From Pseudomonas mosselii (lineage in GTDB: Bacteria > Pseudomonadota > Gammaproteobacteria > Pseudomonadales > Pseudomonadaceae), in the NCBI RefSeq assembly GCF_003205295.1, contig NZ_QJRP01000017.1, forward strand, positions 1-64,000: a stretch of DNA of 64,000 nt. The letters are read 5' to 3'. The position numbers were made by a program, and so were the translations under genes. Each line of letters starts with the position of its first letter. The first letter of the stretch is position 1. Under the pieces are notes generated by a model. That model had not been told where the DNA came from. It saw nothing but the letters and a program-made list of their open reading frames with translations, and did not search any database. This document shows, one piece after another, positions 1-8,159 of this stretch.

Positions 1-1037
1 CCCCGCCGCAACCACCCCACCAGCACCGCCGCCATCAGCACGAACCCCAGGTAGCCGAACAGCGGATACACCTGCCCGACCAGGCTGATGAACCCCACCA
101 AGCTGCAGACGAACCCCACCCCTCCGGCCGTCGCCGCTCCCCAGCGGAACTTCACCGTGCCCGCTGGCAGCAACCGCGACAGGAACGAGAACAGCGTCCC
201 CACCGCCGTGTTGACGATCATCCCGAAGATGATCAGGCACATCACCAGCCCCAGCAGCGGCGACACCTCGCTGGCAATCGACAGCATCGGCATCGGCAGC
301 GCGGCCACGCTGTCCAGGCGCGACAGCAGCCCCGCGCTCATCACCAGCATCAACCCGCCCAGCGCCGCGCCGCCCAGCAGGCCGCCGACCACGGCAACCC
401 GCCCGTTGCGCGCCGACCCGCCGAGGATCGCCAGGATCGGCGCGCCGGCAACGATGTTGTAGGAGACATACAGGAACGCCCCGAGCAACCAGTGATGGGT
501 GCCCGCCTCCTGCTGGCTGGCCACCTGGTCGAGCGCCGCGAAACTTAAGCTGCGGGTACACACCGCATACAGCGCGATGGCCGAGGCTACCAGGATCAGC
601 AACGGAGTGATCGCGCCGATGGCCACCATCACCTTCTGCACATCCAGGCAGACGATGGCCACCACCAGCACGGTGACCAGCACACTGCCGGCCAGCGCCG
701 GAATACCGAACTGCTGTTCAAGCAGTGCGCCGCCACCGGCGAGCATGACCACGGTCACGCCGAACATGAAGAAGGTGATCAGCCAGTCGACCAGCACGCC
801 CAGGTGGCGACCGCAGATGGCCTGGATCACCTCCTTGTGCGAGGTGGCCTTCAGGCGGTTGCCCAGCCCCGCCAGGGCCATGCCGAGGAACGTGAACAAC
901 GCGGCGCTGACCAACGCGCCGACCAGGCCCCAGACGCCGAAATCGACGAAGAACAACAGCAGTTCCCGCCCGGACGCAAAGCCCGCCCCCACGATCACGC
1001 CGACGAATGCGCCGGCGATCTTCAGCTGCTCTTGCAT
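1..1037 (-). CDS. YkvI-type membrane transporter, C-terminus cut by window edge
   Basis: About 345 codons are visible, and the reading frame is still open at base 1, so only the last few residues are missing. The protein starts MQEQLKIAGAFVGVIVGAG and is almost entirely hydrophobic, with around ten predicted membrane segments. An early glycine-rich helix (GVIVGAGFASGRE) is typical of the YkvI family and of LeuT-fold transporters that break a helix near the substrate site. The start at 1037 has GAGGTG about five bases upstream. It is the last gene of a minus-strand set with the FAD oxidase and RidA genes. Import or export of the amine or amino acid used by that pathway is inferred from position, not shown. 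Family assignment is fairly sure; the substrate is unknown. Confidence 0.72.
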   Translation of the reverse strand, partial: MQEQLKIAGAFVGVIVGAGFASGRELLLFFVDFGVWGLVGALVSAALFTFLGMALAGLGNRLKATSHKEVIQAICGRHLGVLVDWLITFFMFGVTVVMLAGGGALLEQQFGIPALAGSVLVTVLVVAIVCLDVQKVMVAIGAITPLLILVASAIALYAVCTRSLSFAALDQVASQQEAGTHHWLLGAFLYVSYNIVAGAPILAILGGSARNGRVAVVGGLLGGAALGGLMLVMSAGLLSRLDSVAALPMPMLSIASEVSPLLGLVMCLIIFGMIVNTAVGTLFSFLSRLLPAGTVKFRWGAATAGGVGFVCSLVGFISLVGQVYPLFGYLGFVLMAAVLVGWLRR

Positions 1038-1078
1038 GTGCACCTCAGGTTCTTATTGTTGTGTCGGGTCGTTGCAGG

Positions 1079-1111
1079 GTTGTTGTAGGGTTGTTGTAGG
1101 GTTGTTGTAGG
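1079..1111. repeat. Tandem repeat, three copies of an 11-mer
   Basis: Three perfect head-to-tail copies of GTTGTTGTAGG lie between the YkvI-like gene and RidA. They run directly into the first arm of a REP-like palindrome. The short unit and exact identity suggest recent replication slippage. No function is apparent. Confidence 0.85.
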
Positions 1112-1161
1112 AGCGGGCTTGCCCCGCGATGGCTGTATCGCGGGACAAGTCTGCTCCCACG
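1107..1161. repeat. REP-like palindrome, GGGGCAAGCCC type
   Basis: Two inverted arms (GGAGCGGGCTTGCCCCGCGA and a degenerate partner ending CTGCTCCCAC) flank a short spacer. It belongs to the interspersed palindrome family seen at several other intergenic sites here. It sits between ridA and the YkvI-like gene, so it may attenuate or terminate transcription between them. Confidence 0.7.
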
Positions 1162-1164
1162 GTG

Positions 1165-1545
1165 TCAGTTGTCCTGACCGATGTAGGCCTGCACCTCGAT
1201 CTCCACATCCACCCCCAGCGCCAGGGCCGAGGCTACCGTCGAACGCACCGGCAGCGCCGCACCGAAGAACTCCTTGTAGACCTCGTTGAAGCCGGCGAAA
1301 TGGCTCATGTCCGACAACCACACGGTGCACTTCACCACCTGGTCGAAGCGCGCGCCGCACGCCGCCAGGCTCTCGGCGATACGCTCGCAGGCCGCCCGGG
1401 TCTGCGCCTGGATATCGCCACGCACCACCTCGCCGCCCGGGCTCATCGGCACCTGCCCAGACAGGAACAGAAAGCCCCCGGCCTTCACCGCACGGGAGAA
1501 GGGAAACGGCAGGCTGCTGGGGAAACGCTGGATTTCATTGCTCAT
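1165..1545 (-). CDS. RidA family enamine/imine deaminase
   Basis: A 126-residue YjgF/RidA-family protein. RidA proteins hydrolyse reactive enamine or imine intermediates to ketone and ammonia. The conserved arginine that binds the substrate carboxylate is in PVRSTVAS near residue 101, and a glutamate follows in EIEVQAY near 117. The ATG at 1545 is preferred over one at 1557, because GGAG lies seven bases before it and the upstream ATG overlaps the stop of the preceding gene. It directly follows an FAD-dependent amine oxidase gene, whose imine product is the natural substrate class for RidA, so the two probably act in sequence. Confidence 0.9.
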   Translation of the reverse strand: MSNEIQRFPSSLPFPFSRAVKAGGFLFLSGQVPMSPGGEVVRGDIQAQTRAACERIAESLAACGARFDQVVKCTVWLSDMSHFAGFNEVYKEFFGAALPVRSTVASALALGVDVEIEVQAYIGQDN

Positions 1546-1557
1546 GGGATGCTCCAT

Positions 1558-2694
1558 TCAGGGTTGGATGAAACGTGCCGGGGACAGCCGTGCTGGCTCG
1601 ACCCCCTGGCTGACAAGGCTGGCGCACAGCGGCAGGCCCAGCAACAGGTCGGCCGCCAGGCGCGAGGCCCCGGCGGCGGACTGGATACCATAGCCGCCCT
1701 GGGCGGCCAGCCAGAAGAACGCGGGTGAAACCGGATCGAAGCCGATCACCAGGTCGCCATCGGCGACGAACGAACGCAGACCCGCCCAGCTGTGGCTGGG
1801 GCGACGGATCTCGAGGGTGGTTATCGCCTCGATGTTGTAGATCCCCAGGGCCAGGTCCAGCTCTTCGGGAGCGGCGTCCTGGGGCTCGACCGGATCGGCG
1901 TTGGCGGGCGAGCCCAGCAGCTGGCCGGCGTCGGGCTTGAAGTAGAAGCTCTCGTCGACGCCGATCACCGCCGGCCAGCGGGCGAAGTCATGCTGCGCCG
2001 GGCCGGGGAAAGTGAACGCGCTGCGTCGGCAGGGCTGCAGGCCGACCTTGCCGACCCCGCACTGCCCGGCCACCTGATCGGCCCAGGCGCCAGCGGCATT
2101 GACCAGCTGTCGCGCGCGCAGGCGGCTGCCGTCGGCCAGTTCGACATGCCACAGGTCATCCAGATAGTACGCCTGCACCAGCTCGGAATTGCAGCGCACC
2201 TCGCCACCGGCCTGGCGCAAGCCGCGCAGAAAACCCTGGTGCAGGGCGTGCACATCGAGGTCCATCGCCCCGGTCTCGTGCACGGCGCCGGCCAGCAACT
2301 CGCCGCGCAGGCTCGGCACCAGTTCGAGCGCCGCCGCGCTGTCGAGCAGGCTGACGGCGGTACCGTTGGCCAGGTTCTGGGCGTAGGTGCTTGCAAGCTG
2401 TTCGCGCTGCTCATGGCTTGCGACATAAAGGCAGCCACGGGGTTCGAGCAATGGATGCTCGCAGAAGCCCGCCGGCGGCTGCTCGTAGAACGCCCGGCTG
2501 GCGCGGGTCAGGGCCTGGATCTGCGGGGTGCCGTAGGCCTCCATGAACATCGCCGCCGAGCGCCCGGTGGCGTGGTAGCCCGGCTGCGCCTCGCGTTCGA
2601 GCAGCAGTACCTTGCGCTGGCCGGCCAGTCGGTAACCCAGGGAGGCGCCAGCAATGCCGGCACCGATGATCAGAATGTCGTGGACCTGTCCCAT
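1558..2694 (-). CDS. FAD-dependent amino-acid/amine oxidoreductase (DadA/glycine-oxidase-like)
   Basis: A 378-residue flavoprotein with the dinucleotide-binding motif IIGAGIAGASLGYRLA at residues 8-25 and the C-terminal FAD contact GGYGIQSAAGASRLAADLL. It belongs to the DAO family, which oxidises the C-N bond of amino acids or secondary amines to imines. The start at 2694 is set by AGGAG seven bases upstream; in-frame codons further upstream run into the regulatory region. It is the first gene of the minus-strand set with ridA and the transporter, and it diverges from a XRE-cupin regulator. The substrate cannot be read from sequence. Confidence 0.88.
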   Translation of the reverse strand: MGQVHDILIIGAGIAGASLGYRLAGQRKVLLLEREAQPGYHATGRSAAMFMEAYGTPQIQALTRASRAFYEQPPAGFCEHPLLEPRGCLYVASHEQREQLASTYAQNLANGTAVSLLDSAAALELVPSLRGELLAGAVHETGAMDLDVHALHQGFLRGLRQAGGEVRCNSELVQAYYLDDLWHVELADGSRLRARQLVNAAGAWADQVAGQCGVGKVGLQPCRRSAFTFPGPAQHDFARWPAVIGVDESFYFKPDAGQLLGSPANADPVEPQDAAPEELDLALGIYNIEAITTLEIRRPSHSWAGLRSFVADGDLVIGFDPVSPAFFWLAAQGGYGIQSAAGASRLAADLLLGLPLCASLVSQGVEPARLSPARFIQP

Positions 2695-2724
2695 GCACGC
2701 TCCTGCGGCGCTAATTATCATTTG

Positions 2725-2748
2725 TGAGAATTCTAATATATGAGAATT
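2725..2748. promoter_or_regulatory. Candidate operator between oxidase operon and XRE-cupin gene
   Basis: Bases 2730-2747 read ATTCTAATATATGAGAAT, a palindrome matching its reverse complement at 16 of 18 positions. TGAGAATT occurs twice, at 2725-2732 and 2741-2748, 16 bp apart. The AT-rich block stands out in a very GC-rich region and lies in the 113-bp gap between two divergent starts. It most likely binds the adjacent XRE-cupin protein and controls both directions. Confidence 0.6.
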
Positions 2749-2807
2749 TAGAAATACGCAAGGCGCCAAGGTAAGATGCCCGACCACAGCATAGTCCGAG
2801 AGCCCCG

Positions 2808-3410
2808 ATGCCCGACGCCCCCACCACCCGCACCCCGCTCGACCGCAGTGAAGTCGGCGCGCGCCTGCGCCAGGTGCGCAAGGCACGGCAGATGACGCTC
2901 AAGCAATTGTCGGCGCTCAGCGGCGTGCCGCTGTCCACCCTGTCAAAGATGGAGCTGGCGCAGGTCTCGGTGAGCTACGAAAAACTGGCCGCCGCCGCCC
3001 GCGCCCTGAACCTGGACATCGCCCAGCTGTTCCGCGCCAGCGGGCCGGCGGGCGCACCGCAGCCGGCTACCGTGGTGGTTGACTCACTGACGACGGTAGA
3101 AGGCTATTCCACCGGCACCTACGACTACTACCCGATCGCCGGCGCCTTCCCCGAGCGACGCATGACCCCGGCCTATGCCCGCATCATCGCCCGTGAACGC
3201 GGCCAGTTCGACGATTTTATCCGCCACCCCGGCCAGGAGTTCGCCATGGTCATCAGCGGGCGCGTGCGCATCGAGTTCGAGACCGGCGAGGCGGTCAGCA
3301 TCGGCCCGCGGGAGACTGCGTATTTCGACAGCCAGGTGGGGCATATCTACCTGTCGGAGAGCGAGGATGGCGGCGATGCACAGGTGATGGTGGTGATGAC
3401 TGATCGGTGA
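2808..3410 (+). CDS. XRE-family regulator with C-terminal cupin
   Basis: A 200-residue transcription factor. Residues about 14-68 form an XRE helix-turn-helix (VRKARQMTLKQLSALSGVPL, then STLSKME). Residues about 110-195 form a small cupin barrel (EFAMVISGRVRIEFETGEAV) expected to bind a small-molecule effector. Regulators of this build commonly control adjacent amino-acid or polyamine catabolic genes. It is transcribed divergently from the FAD oxidase operon across a palindromic candidate operator, which supports local control of that operon by its substrate. Confidence 0.9.
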   Translation: MPDAPTTRTPLDRSEVGARLRQVRKARQMTLKQLSALSGVPLSTLSKMELAQVSVSYEKLAAAARALNLDIAQLFRASGPAGAPQPATVVVDSLTTVEGYSTGTYDYYPIAGAFPERRMTPAYARIIARERGQFDDFIRHPGQEFAMVISGRVRIEFETGEAVSIGPRETAYFDSQVGHIYLSESEDGGDAQVMVVMTDR

Positions 3411-3437
3411 AACGCCTGGAGGTTACTCATCCCCCGG

Positions 3438-3550
3438 TAGGAGCGGCCTTGTGCCGCGAAAGGGGCGCGGAGCGGCCCCAGGATTTCAGCGGTTAAGCAA
3501 CCATCGCCGGGGCCGCTTTGCGGCCCTTTCGCGGCACAAGGCCGCTCCTA
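3438..3550. repeat. BIME-like inverted pair, TAGGAGCGGCCTTGTG type
   Basis: Two arms of about 40 bases (TAGGAGCGGCCTTGTGCCGC and its complement) flank an inner pair of GC-rich arms. It is one of four full-length members of the same roughly 115-bp family in this window, the others being at 4487, 12185 and 56372, with a variant at 21591. It lies after the regulator gene and before the exporter gene, and could act as a transcription barrier. Confidence 0.85.
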
Positions 3551-3671
3551 CACAAGGCCAGTGGACTCCCGCAACAGTTATAACCTAATAACGAACAAGT
3601 CTATTTGGCTATAAAAAAATCTATATGCTGGCATCCATCCGATCACGGGCAAGCTGGGCGTCGAGTAGCGT

Positions 3672-4457
3672 ATGGATGTAGGTTCTTTCGGTTTCACCAT
3701 TGCTGGACTGGTTGTGGGCTTCATCGTCGGCATGACCGGCGTCGGCGGCGGTTCGCTGATGACCCCGATCCTGCTCTGGTTCGGCATCAACCCGGCCACC
3801 GCCGTGGGCACCGACCTGCTCTACGCCGCCATCACCAAGGCCAGCGGCGTCTGGGTGCATGGCCGCAACAAGAACATCGACTGGAAGATCACCGGCTGGC
3901 TGAGCCTGGGCAGTGTTCCGGCCGCCGCGCTGACCCTGTGGTTCCTCAGCACCCTGCACGCTGATACCTCGGCCCTGAACGCCATCATCAAGCAAGGCCT
4001 GGCGGTGGTGCTGATCCTCACCGCCCTGGCGATCCTGTTCAAATCGCGCCTGCAGGCCTTCGCCAGCAAGCATGCCGGCGATCACTACCACCTCAGCGAC
4101 CGCACCCTGAACATCCTCACCGTGGTCACCGGCGTGGTGCTGGGCGTGATGGTCACCCTCACCTCCATCGGCGCCGGCGCGCTGGGGACCGTGGCGCTGT
4201 TCCTGCTGTACCCGTTCCTGGTCACCCGCCGCCTGGTCGGCACCGAGATCGCCCACGCCGTGCCATTGACCCTGGTGGCCGGCCTGGGTCATGCCGGCAT
4301 GGGCAACATGGACTGGTCGCTGTTGGGCTATCTGCTGCTGGGCTCGTTGCCGGGGATCTACCTGGGCAGCCACCTGACCGGGCGCATCTCCGACCGCGTG
4401 CTGCGGCCTTGCCTGGCGACCATGCTGCTGCTGATCGGCTACAAGCTGGCGTTCTGA
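3672..4457 (+). CDS. Sulfite exporter TauE/SafE family membrane protein
   Basis: A 261-residue inner-membrane protein with about eight hydrophobic segments. It carries two copies of the glycine-rich family motif: FIVGMTGVGGGSLMTPIL near the N-terminus and a looser counterpart, TSIGAGALGTVAL, in the second half. Members export sulfite, sulfoacetate or other organosulfonates. Nothing next to it points to a specific substrate, so only the family is called. It is a single-gene unit, bracketed by two members of the same BIME-like repeat. Confidence 0.9.
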   Translation: MDVGSFGFTIAGLVVGFIVGMTGVGGGSLMTPILLWFGINPATAVGTDLLYAAITKASGVWVHGRNKNIDWKITGWLSLGSVPAAALTLWFLSTLHADTSALNAIIKQGLAVVLILTALAILFKSRLQAFASKHAGDHYHLSDRTLNILTVVTGVVLGVMVTLTSIGAGALGTVALFLLYPFLVTRRLVGTEIAHAVPLTLVAGLGHAGMGNMDWSLLGYLLLGSLPGIYLGSHLTGRISDRVLRPCLATMLLLIGYKLAF

Positions 4458-4486
4458 GCCGCGTCTCAGGCCATGCACACCCCTTC

Positions 4487-4603
4487 TGTAGGAGCGGCCT
4501 TGTGTCGCGAAAGGGCTGCGTAGCAGCCCCGGCGATTGATGCGTCAACGCTGAAATCGCGGGGCCGCTGCGCGCCCCTTTCGCGACACAAGGCCGCTCCT
4601 ACA
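4487..4603. repeat. BIME-like inverted pair, TAGGAGCGGCCTTGTG type
   Basis: Same family as the element at 3438, here with outer arms TGTAGGAGCGGCCTTGTGTC and its complement. It fills nearly all of the gap between the TauE-like gene and the convergent DUF1176 gene, the usual place for such palindromes between converging transcripts. Confidence 0.88.
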
Positions 4604-4612
4604 GGGAACGTG

Positions 4613-5662
4613 TCAACCCTGGCGCCATAGCACCGGCCAGAACTCCGGCTTCACGTACCCACAGCGATCCAGCCGGGCTACCCTCTCCAGGCGCATGCGC
4701 TCACCATCGTAGCGCCACTGCTGGATCAGCCCGCAACCTCGCTCGAGCTGGCTCTTGTCCGCAACATACAGTTGGCCGCTTCGCGCGTCGAACGCCGCGT
4801 AGCCACTCAGGCGCGGAGCCAGCAACGGTGTTGGCGCCTCGAAGGCCATTTCACTGATCTGGTAGGGCGCGGCACGAGACACCCGATACAGGTAATTGGC
4901 GCAGAACTCGCCACTGCACCCCACGTTGAGGATGACCAGGACATTGGCATCGTCCAGCGGGTGAACCTCGTAATGACTGATGCTCATGCCCTCTACATCG
5001 CCTTCGACCTTCGCCTGGCGTTTCACCGCCCTGCCGATCTCATGGGCCTGCTCGTCGTTCATGCCCGGCGCGGCGACGAACCGTGGCAACACCGTCGCGG
5101 CAGGAGCGTCAGGCACCTCGGCAGCCGGGGCGTCACCCACCCGCACCAGCGCATCGGCATGCCCTACCCGCCCCTGAACCGCATCGATGGCCAACAACGC
5201 GCCACTGATCCCCTGCAACGACGCGACCAGCTCACCATCCTCGGTCAACGAACTCAGGCGGTTGCCGTTGCGTATCTGGCGAATCAGCGCCAGTGCCGCA
5301 TCACCTTCGAGCTGCAGGTCGAAATCATACTCACGTTCGATCCGCCGCCATTGGGCCGACAGTTCCTGCCCATCAAGCAGCACCTGGTCGGCAAACGCCG
5401 GCCCGACACGCAGCGTCAGCTCAAGCTTGCCCTGCGGCCCCGCCTCGCGCCGTACGATGGTCTGCAGGCCGCTCATCAGCTCGTCGTCGATGGCCAGCAA
5501 CGCGGTACAGGCGCGGGTGTTGTCACAGCCGACCGCCCAGTCCTTGACCTGCCGGTACAGCGGCACCGCCTCGAGTGCTGCCTGGGCGCTTTCGGCCTGC
5601 GCGGCCAGCGGCGCCATGAGCGCCAGCAGCAACGCCGCACGGTGATGTTTCATCCATTGCAT
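4613..5662 (-). CDS. DUF1176 family periplasmic protein (downstream paralogue)
   Basis: A 349-residue protein with a clear signal peptide (hydrophobic residues 8-17, likely cleavage after AAQA near 23). The DUF1176 signature VKDWAVGCDNTRACTALL follows. Further cysteines are in NVGCSGEFCANYL, in RGCGLIQQWRYDG and near the C-terminus, which suggests disulfides in the periplasm. The family has no assigned function. It lies 30 bp downstream of a paralogue with the same layout, so the two are probably co-transcribed products of a tandem duplication. Confidence 0.85.
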   Translation of the reverse strand: MQWMKHHRAALLLALMAPLAAQAESAQAALEAVPLYRQVKDWAVGCDNTRACTALLAIDDELMSGLQTIVRREAGPQGKLELTLRVGPAFADQVLLDGQELSAQWRRIEREYDFDLQLEGDAALALIRQIRNGNRLSSLTEDGELVASLQGISGALLAIDAVQGRVGHADALVRVGDAPAAEVPDAPAATVLPRFVAAPGMNDEQAHEIGRAVKRQAKVEGDVEGMSISHYEVHPLDDANVLVILNVGCSGEFCANYLYRVSRAAPYQISEMAFEAPTPLLAPRLSGYAAFDARSGQLYVADKSQLERGCGLIQQWRYDGERMRLERVARLDRCGYVKPEFWPVLWRQG

Positions 5663-5692
5663 GGTGTTGCCCCTGACGTCCCTTTCACGTTT

Positions 5693-6733
5693 TCAGCCTT
5701 CGCTGCGCCATAGTACCGGCCAACTGTCCGGGCCTAGCTCGGCACAACGGTCCATCCGCGCCAACCTGACCAGGCGCATGCGCATGCCGTCGTAGCGCCA
5801 GCTTTCCTCGACCCCGCAACTGCCGGGATAGTCGTCCTTGGCATAGCTGTAGAGCTCGCCTTTTTTGGGGTAGAACTCGATGGCGTCGCGCATCCGGCTG
5901 ATCAGCACCGGGCTGGACGGCGCCTCGAAGTCCAGCGGCCCAAGCGCGTAAGGCGCCTTACGCGATACCTTGTACAACGCGTAGAGGCAATGGAAGTCGT
6001 TGCAGTTGTAGCTGAGCAACGCCAGGGCGTGCTGGTCGTCCAGGGCATGCAGCTCAAGCTTGGGAGCGACATCGTATTCGTTCTTCAACTGGTCTTCGGC
6101 GGCCGCCTTGGCCATCACTACCGGGTTGATGCCCGCCAGTTCCTGCTCGCTAAGGGGCGTGGCTGCCACAAAGGCCGGCCCCTGGGGCTTGGCCGGGATG
6201 GGCAACTGGGCGTCGGCGACGCTGTCACCGGGTCGCATCAGCGCGCTGTAGTGACCGACCCGGCCCTGCACCGCATCCATCAGCAGCAAGGCGGCGCTCA
6301 GGCCTTGCAGCGAACTCACGCGCTCCCCTGGCCGGGTGTCGTCCACCAGACGCTGGCCGTTGCGCAATTGCCGCAACACGGCGTAGGCATCGGCGCCCTC
6401 CAGCTCCAGGGTGGTCTCGACGCCGCGGGTCATGCGCCAGGGAGCGACCAACAGTTGGCCATCAAGCAGGGGCTCGCCCGACCAGTCAGTGCTGCCCACC
6501 AGGGTCAGGTGCAGGTTGCCCCAGGCGCCCGCCTCGCGCTGCACCAGCATGCCCACCCGCATTTTCTCCGGATGATCGGCCAGCACCGCGGTGCAGAAAC
6601 GCGTATTGTCGCAGCCCACCACCCAGTCCTTGATCTCCCGGTACACCGGTACCGGCTCTGGCTCCGCCGCGCCGACCAGGCCCGATAGCAAGGCCAGCCC
6701 CAGGGCCAGCCAGTTCCTTGTTGTTGCGCGCAT
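5693..6733 (-). CDS. DUF1176 family periplasmic protein (upstream paralogue)
   Basis: A 346-residue paralogue of the next gene downstream. The signal peptide ends near GLVGA at residue 22, and the shared motif IKDWVVGCDNTRFCTAVL follows. Both genes keep the ALLLMDAVQGRVGH-type segment and the late CGVEESWRYDGMRMRLVRLA segment. The frame is open far upstream, but the start at 6733 is preferred because only there does a signal peptide begin, with AGGAA-like bases just before it. It diverges from the heme oxygenase gene. Function unknown. Confidence 0.85.
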   Translation of the reverse strand: MRATTRNWLALGLALLSGLVGAAEPEPVPVYREIKDWVVGCDNTRFCTAVLADHPEKMRVGMLVQREAGAWGNLHLTLVGSTDWSGEPLLDGQLLVAPWRMTRGVETTLELEGADAYAVLRQLRNGQRLVDDTRPGERVSSLQGLSAALLLMDAVQGRVGHYSALMRPGDSVADAQLPIPAKPQGPAFVAATPLSEQELAGINPVVMAKAAAEDQLKNEYDVAPKLELHALDDQHALALLSYNCNDFHCLYALYKVSRKAPYALGPLDFEAPSSPVLISRMRDAIEFYPKKGELYSYAKDDYPGSCGVEESWRYDGMRMRLVRLARMDRCAELGPDSWPVLWRSEG

Positions 6734-6883
6734 CTTCCTGCATTCCTGTAATAGCCGAGAACGCCCCACTCCAGAGGCGGCGCAATGATTCCACAGATCA
6801 AATGCCAGGTGCGGAAAATCGACAGTGGTGGTGGCGCCATGGGATCTGGCAGTATCGGTTGCGTCATGTTCAGAGCCTGCGCC

Positions 6884-7456
6884 ATGTCCGCTACCGTCAG
6901 CCCGCTGTTGCTTGCCTTGCGCGAAGGTACCCGCGCCTGCCACCAAGGGCTGGAAGCGCGCCTGCCGTTTTTCAGCGAAGGCTTCGACCGGGCGGCCTAT
7001 GCGCGCCTGCTCGGGGCCTACCATGGCTTCCACGCGCCGCTGGATAGCTTGCTGGCCGAGTACCAGGGCGCCGAACGCAACAAGACGCCCGCGTTGTCCC
7101 GCGACCTGGGCGCCCTGGCCATCGATGTCGAAGCACTGCCGCTGTGCCACGCCCTGCCTCGCATCGACGATGAAGCCTGCGCACTCGGCGTGATGTATGT
7201 ACTGGAAGGCTCCACCCTGGGTGGCCAGGTGCTCAAGCGGGCCATGGCTGAACGCCTGGGCATCGACGCCGACAGCGGCGGTGCGTTTCTCGACATCTAC
7301 GGCGCGCAGACCGGCGCACGCTGGCGCAGCTTCCTCGATCAACTGGCTGGCGCCGAACAGGAGCCAACCGCCCAGGCGCGGACGGTAAAGGCAGCGGTCG
7401 ACACCTTCACCTGCTTCGAACGATGGCTCGAAGAGCGACGCGTACTGGTCTGCTGA
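6884..7456 (+). CDS. Biliverdin-producing heme oxygenase
   Basis: With the start at 6884 the protein has 190 residues, the usual length of bacterial heme oxygenases. The proximal heme ligand is the histidine in TRACHQGLEARL (residue 20), and the distal helix carries VMYVLEGSTLGGQVLKRA. The enzyme would open heme to biliverdin, CO and iron. Earlier in-frame ATGs exist at 6785, 6839 and 6866; the one at 6785 has the better AGAGG site, so the start is uncertain by up to 33 codons. No bacteriophytochrome or heme-uptake gene is adjacent, so whether it serves iron release or chromophore supply is open. Confidence 0.85.
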   Translation: MSATVSPLLLALREGTRACHQGLEARLPFFSEGFDRAAYARLLGAYHGFHAPLDSLLAEYQGAERNKTPALSRDLGALAIDVEALPLCHALPRIDDEACALGVMYVLEGSTLGGQVLKRAMAERLGIDADSGGAFLDIYGAQTGARWRSFLDQLAGAEQEPTAQARTVKAAVDTFTCFERWLEERRVLVC

Positions 7457-7473
7457 CCCCCCGCGCTGGGGCC

Positions 7474-7845
7474 TTACCTACGGCACTTGTTCAACAGCGA
7501 TGTCACCGCAGGCGTCATGCTGATCGCCGCTGCGCACAAACCACCGCATAACAACGCGAAGCCCAGCGCCCGCAACGGGTGCAAGGTATTGAAGAACGCC
7601 AGCACCAACAGCACCAGCAACACCGCCAAGCCGTAGCGCAGTGACGCCCTTGGAATAGCCACCATCAGCAGGTTGAAGAGCACGAAGGCGTAGAACACCA
7701 TCATCGTCGCCAAGCCGACGCTGACGCCTCGCGCCATGGGCGGGCCAACATGTTGCCGGTAAAGATCGAAGCCCAGCCTCAAGAGGAAGGGAAACGCCAC
7801 ACAGGCCAGTGCGTGCAGCAGGAAACGGGAAAGCAACGGCAACAT
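7474..7845 (-). CDS. Small hydrophobic membrane protein, unknown function
   Basis: A 123-residue protein with about four membrane segments (for example YGLAVLLVLLVLAFF, and FALLCGGLCAAAISM near the end). I do not recognise a family. The start at 7845 (MLPLLSRFLL) has AAGGA six bases upstream; the frame extends to 8025 but that part is not protein-like. It converges on the heme oxygenase gene with only 17 bp between the stops. Confidence 0.6.
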   Translation of the reverse strand: MLPLLSRFLLHALACVAFPFLLRLGFDLYRQHVGPPMARGVSVGLATMMVFYAFVLFNLLMVAIPRASLRYGLAVLLVLLVLAFFNTLHPLRALGFALLCGGLCAAAISMTPAVTSLLNKCRR

Positions 7846-7890
7846 TCGTCCTTGATCCTGGAGCCGGCCATGGTTTGCGCAGGGCCGTGA

Positions 7891-8124
7891 GTGAGGAAAA
7901 CGGATGCTAATGGCCTGAATGGACGCCAGCAAGTCGCAGAGGCCCGGAGCAAGACCGGCTTGTCCCAGCTGAAGTTCGCCGAGCTGCACGGCGTCTCCGT
8001 ACGTACGTTGCAAGAGTGGGAACAAGGCCGGCGCACGCCTTCGGGAGCTGCACGTACGCTACTGCATATCGCATCTGTACGGCCGGATGTGTTTCATGAA
8101 ATCCTGCAGGATCGCCCCACATAG
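7891..8124 (+). CDS. Orphan HigA/NadS-like helix-turn-helix protein, possibly truncated
   Basis: A 77-residue product from a GTG start. It contains a XRE fold typical of HigA/NadS antitoxins: ARSKTGLSQLKFAELHGVS, then a recognition helix VRTLQEWEQGRRTPSGAART. Family members are usually about 95-105 residues and follow a RelE-type toxin gene. Here the first 20-25 residues of the fold are missing, an in-frame stop sits directly before the GTG, and no toxin gene is adjacent. It may be an orphan regulator or the remnant of a lost toxin-antitoxin pair. Confidence 0.55.
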   Translation: MRKTDANGLNGRQQVAEARSKTGLSQLKFAELHGVSVRTLQEWEQGRRTPSGAARTLLHIASVRPDVFHEILQDRPT

Positions 8125-8159
8125 CAAGGGCGCTGGTCAGCCTGATAGCGAGCCCCGAC

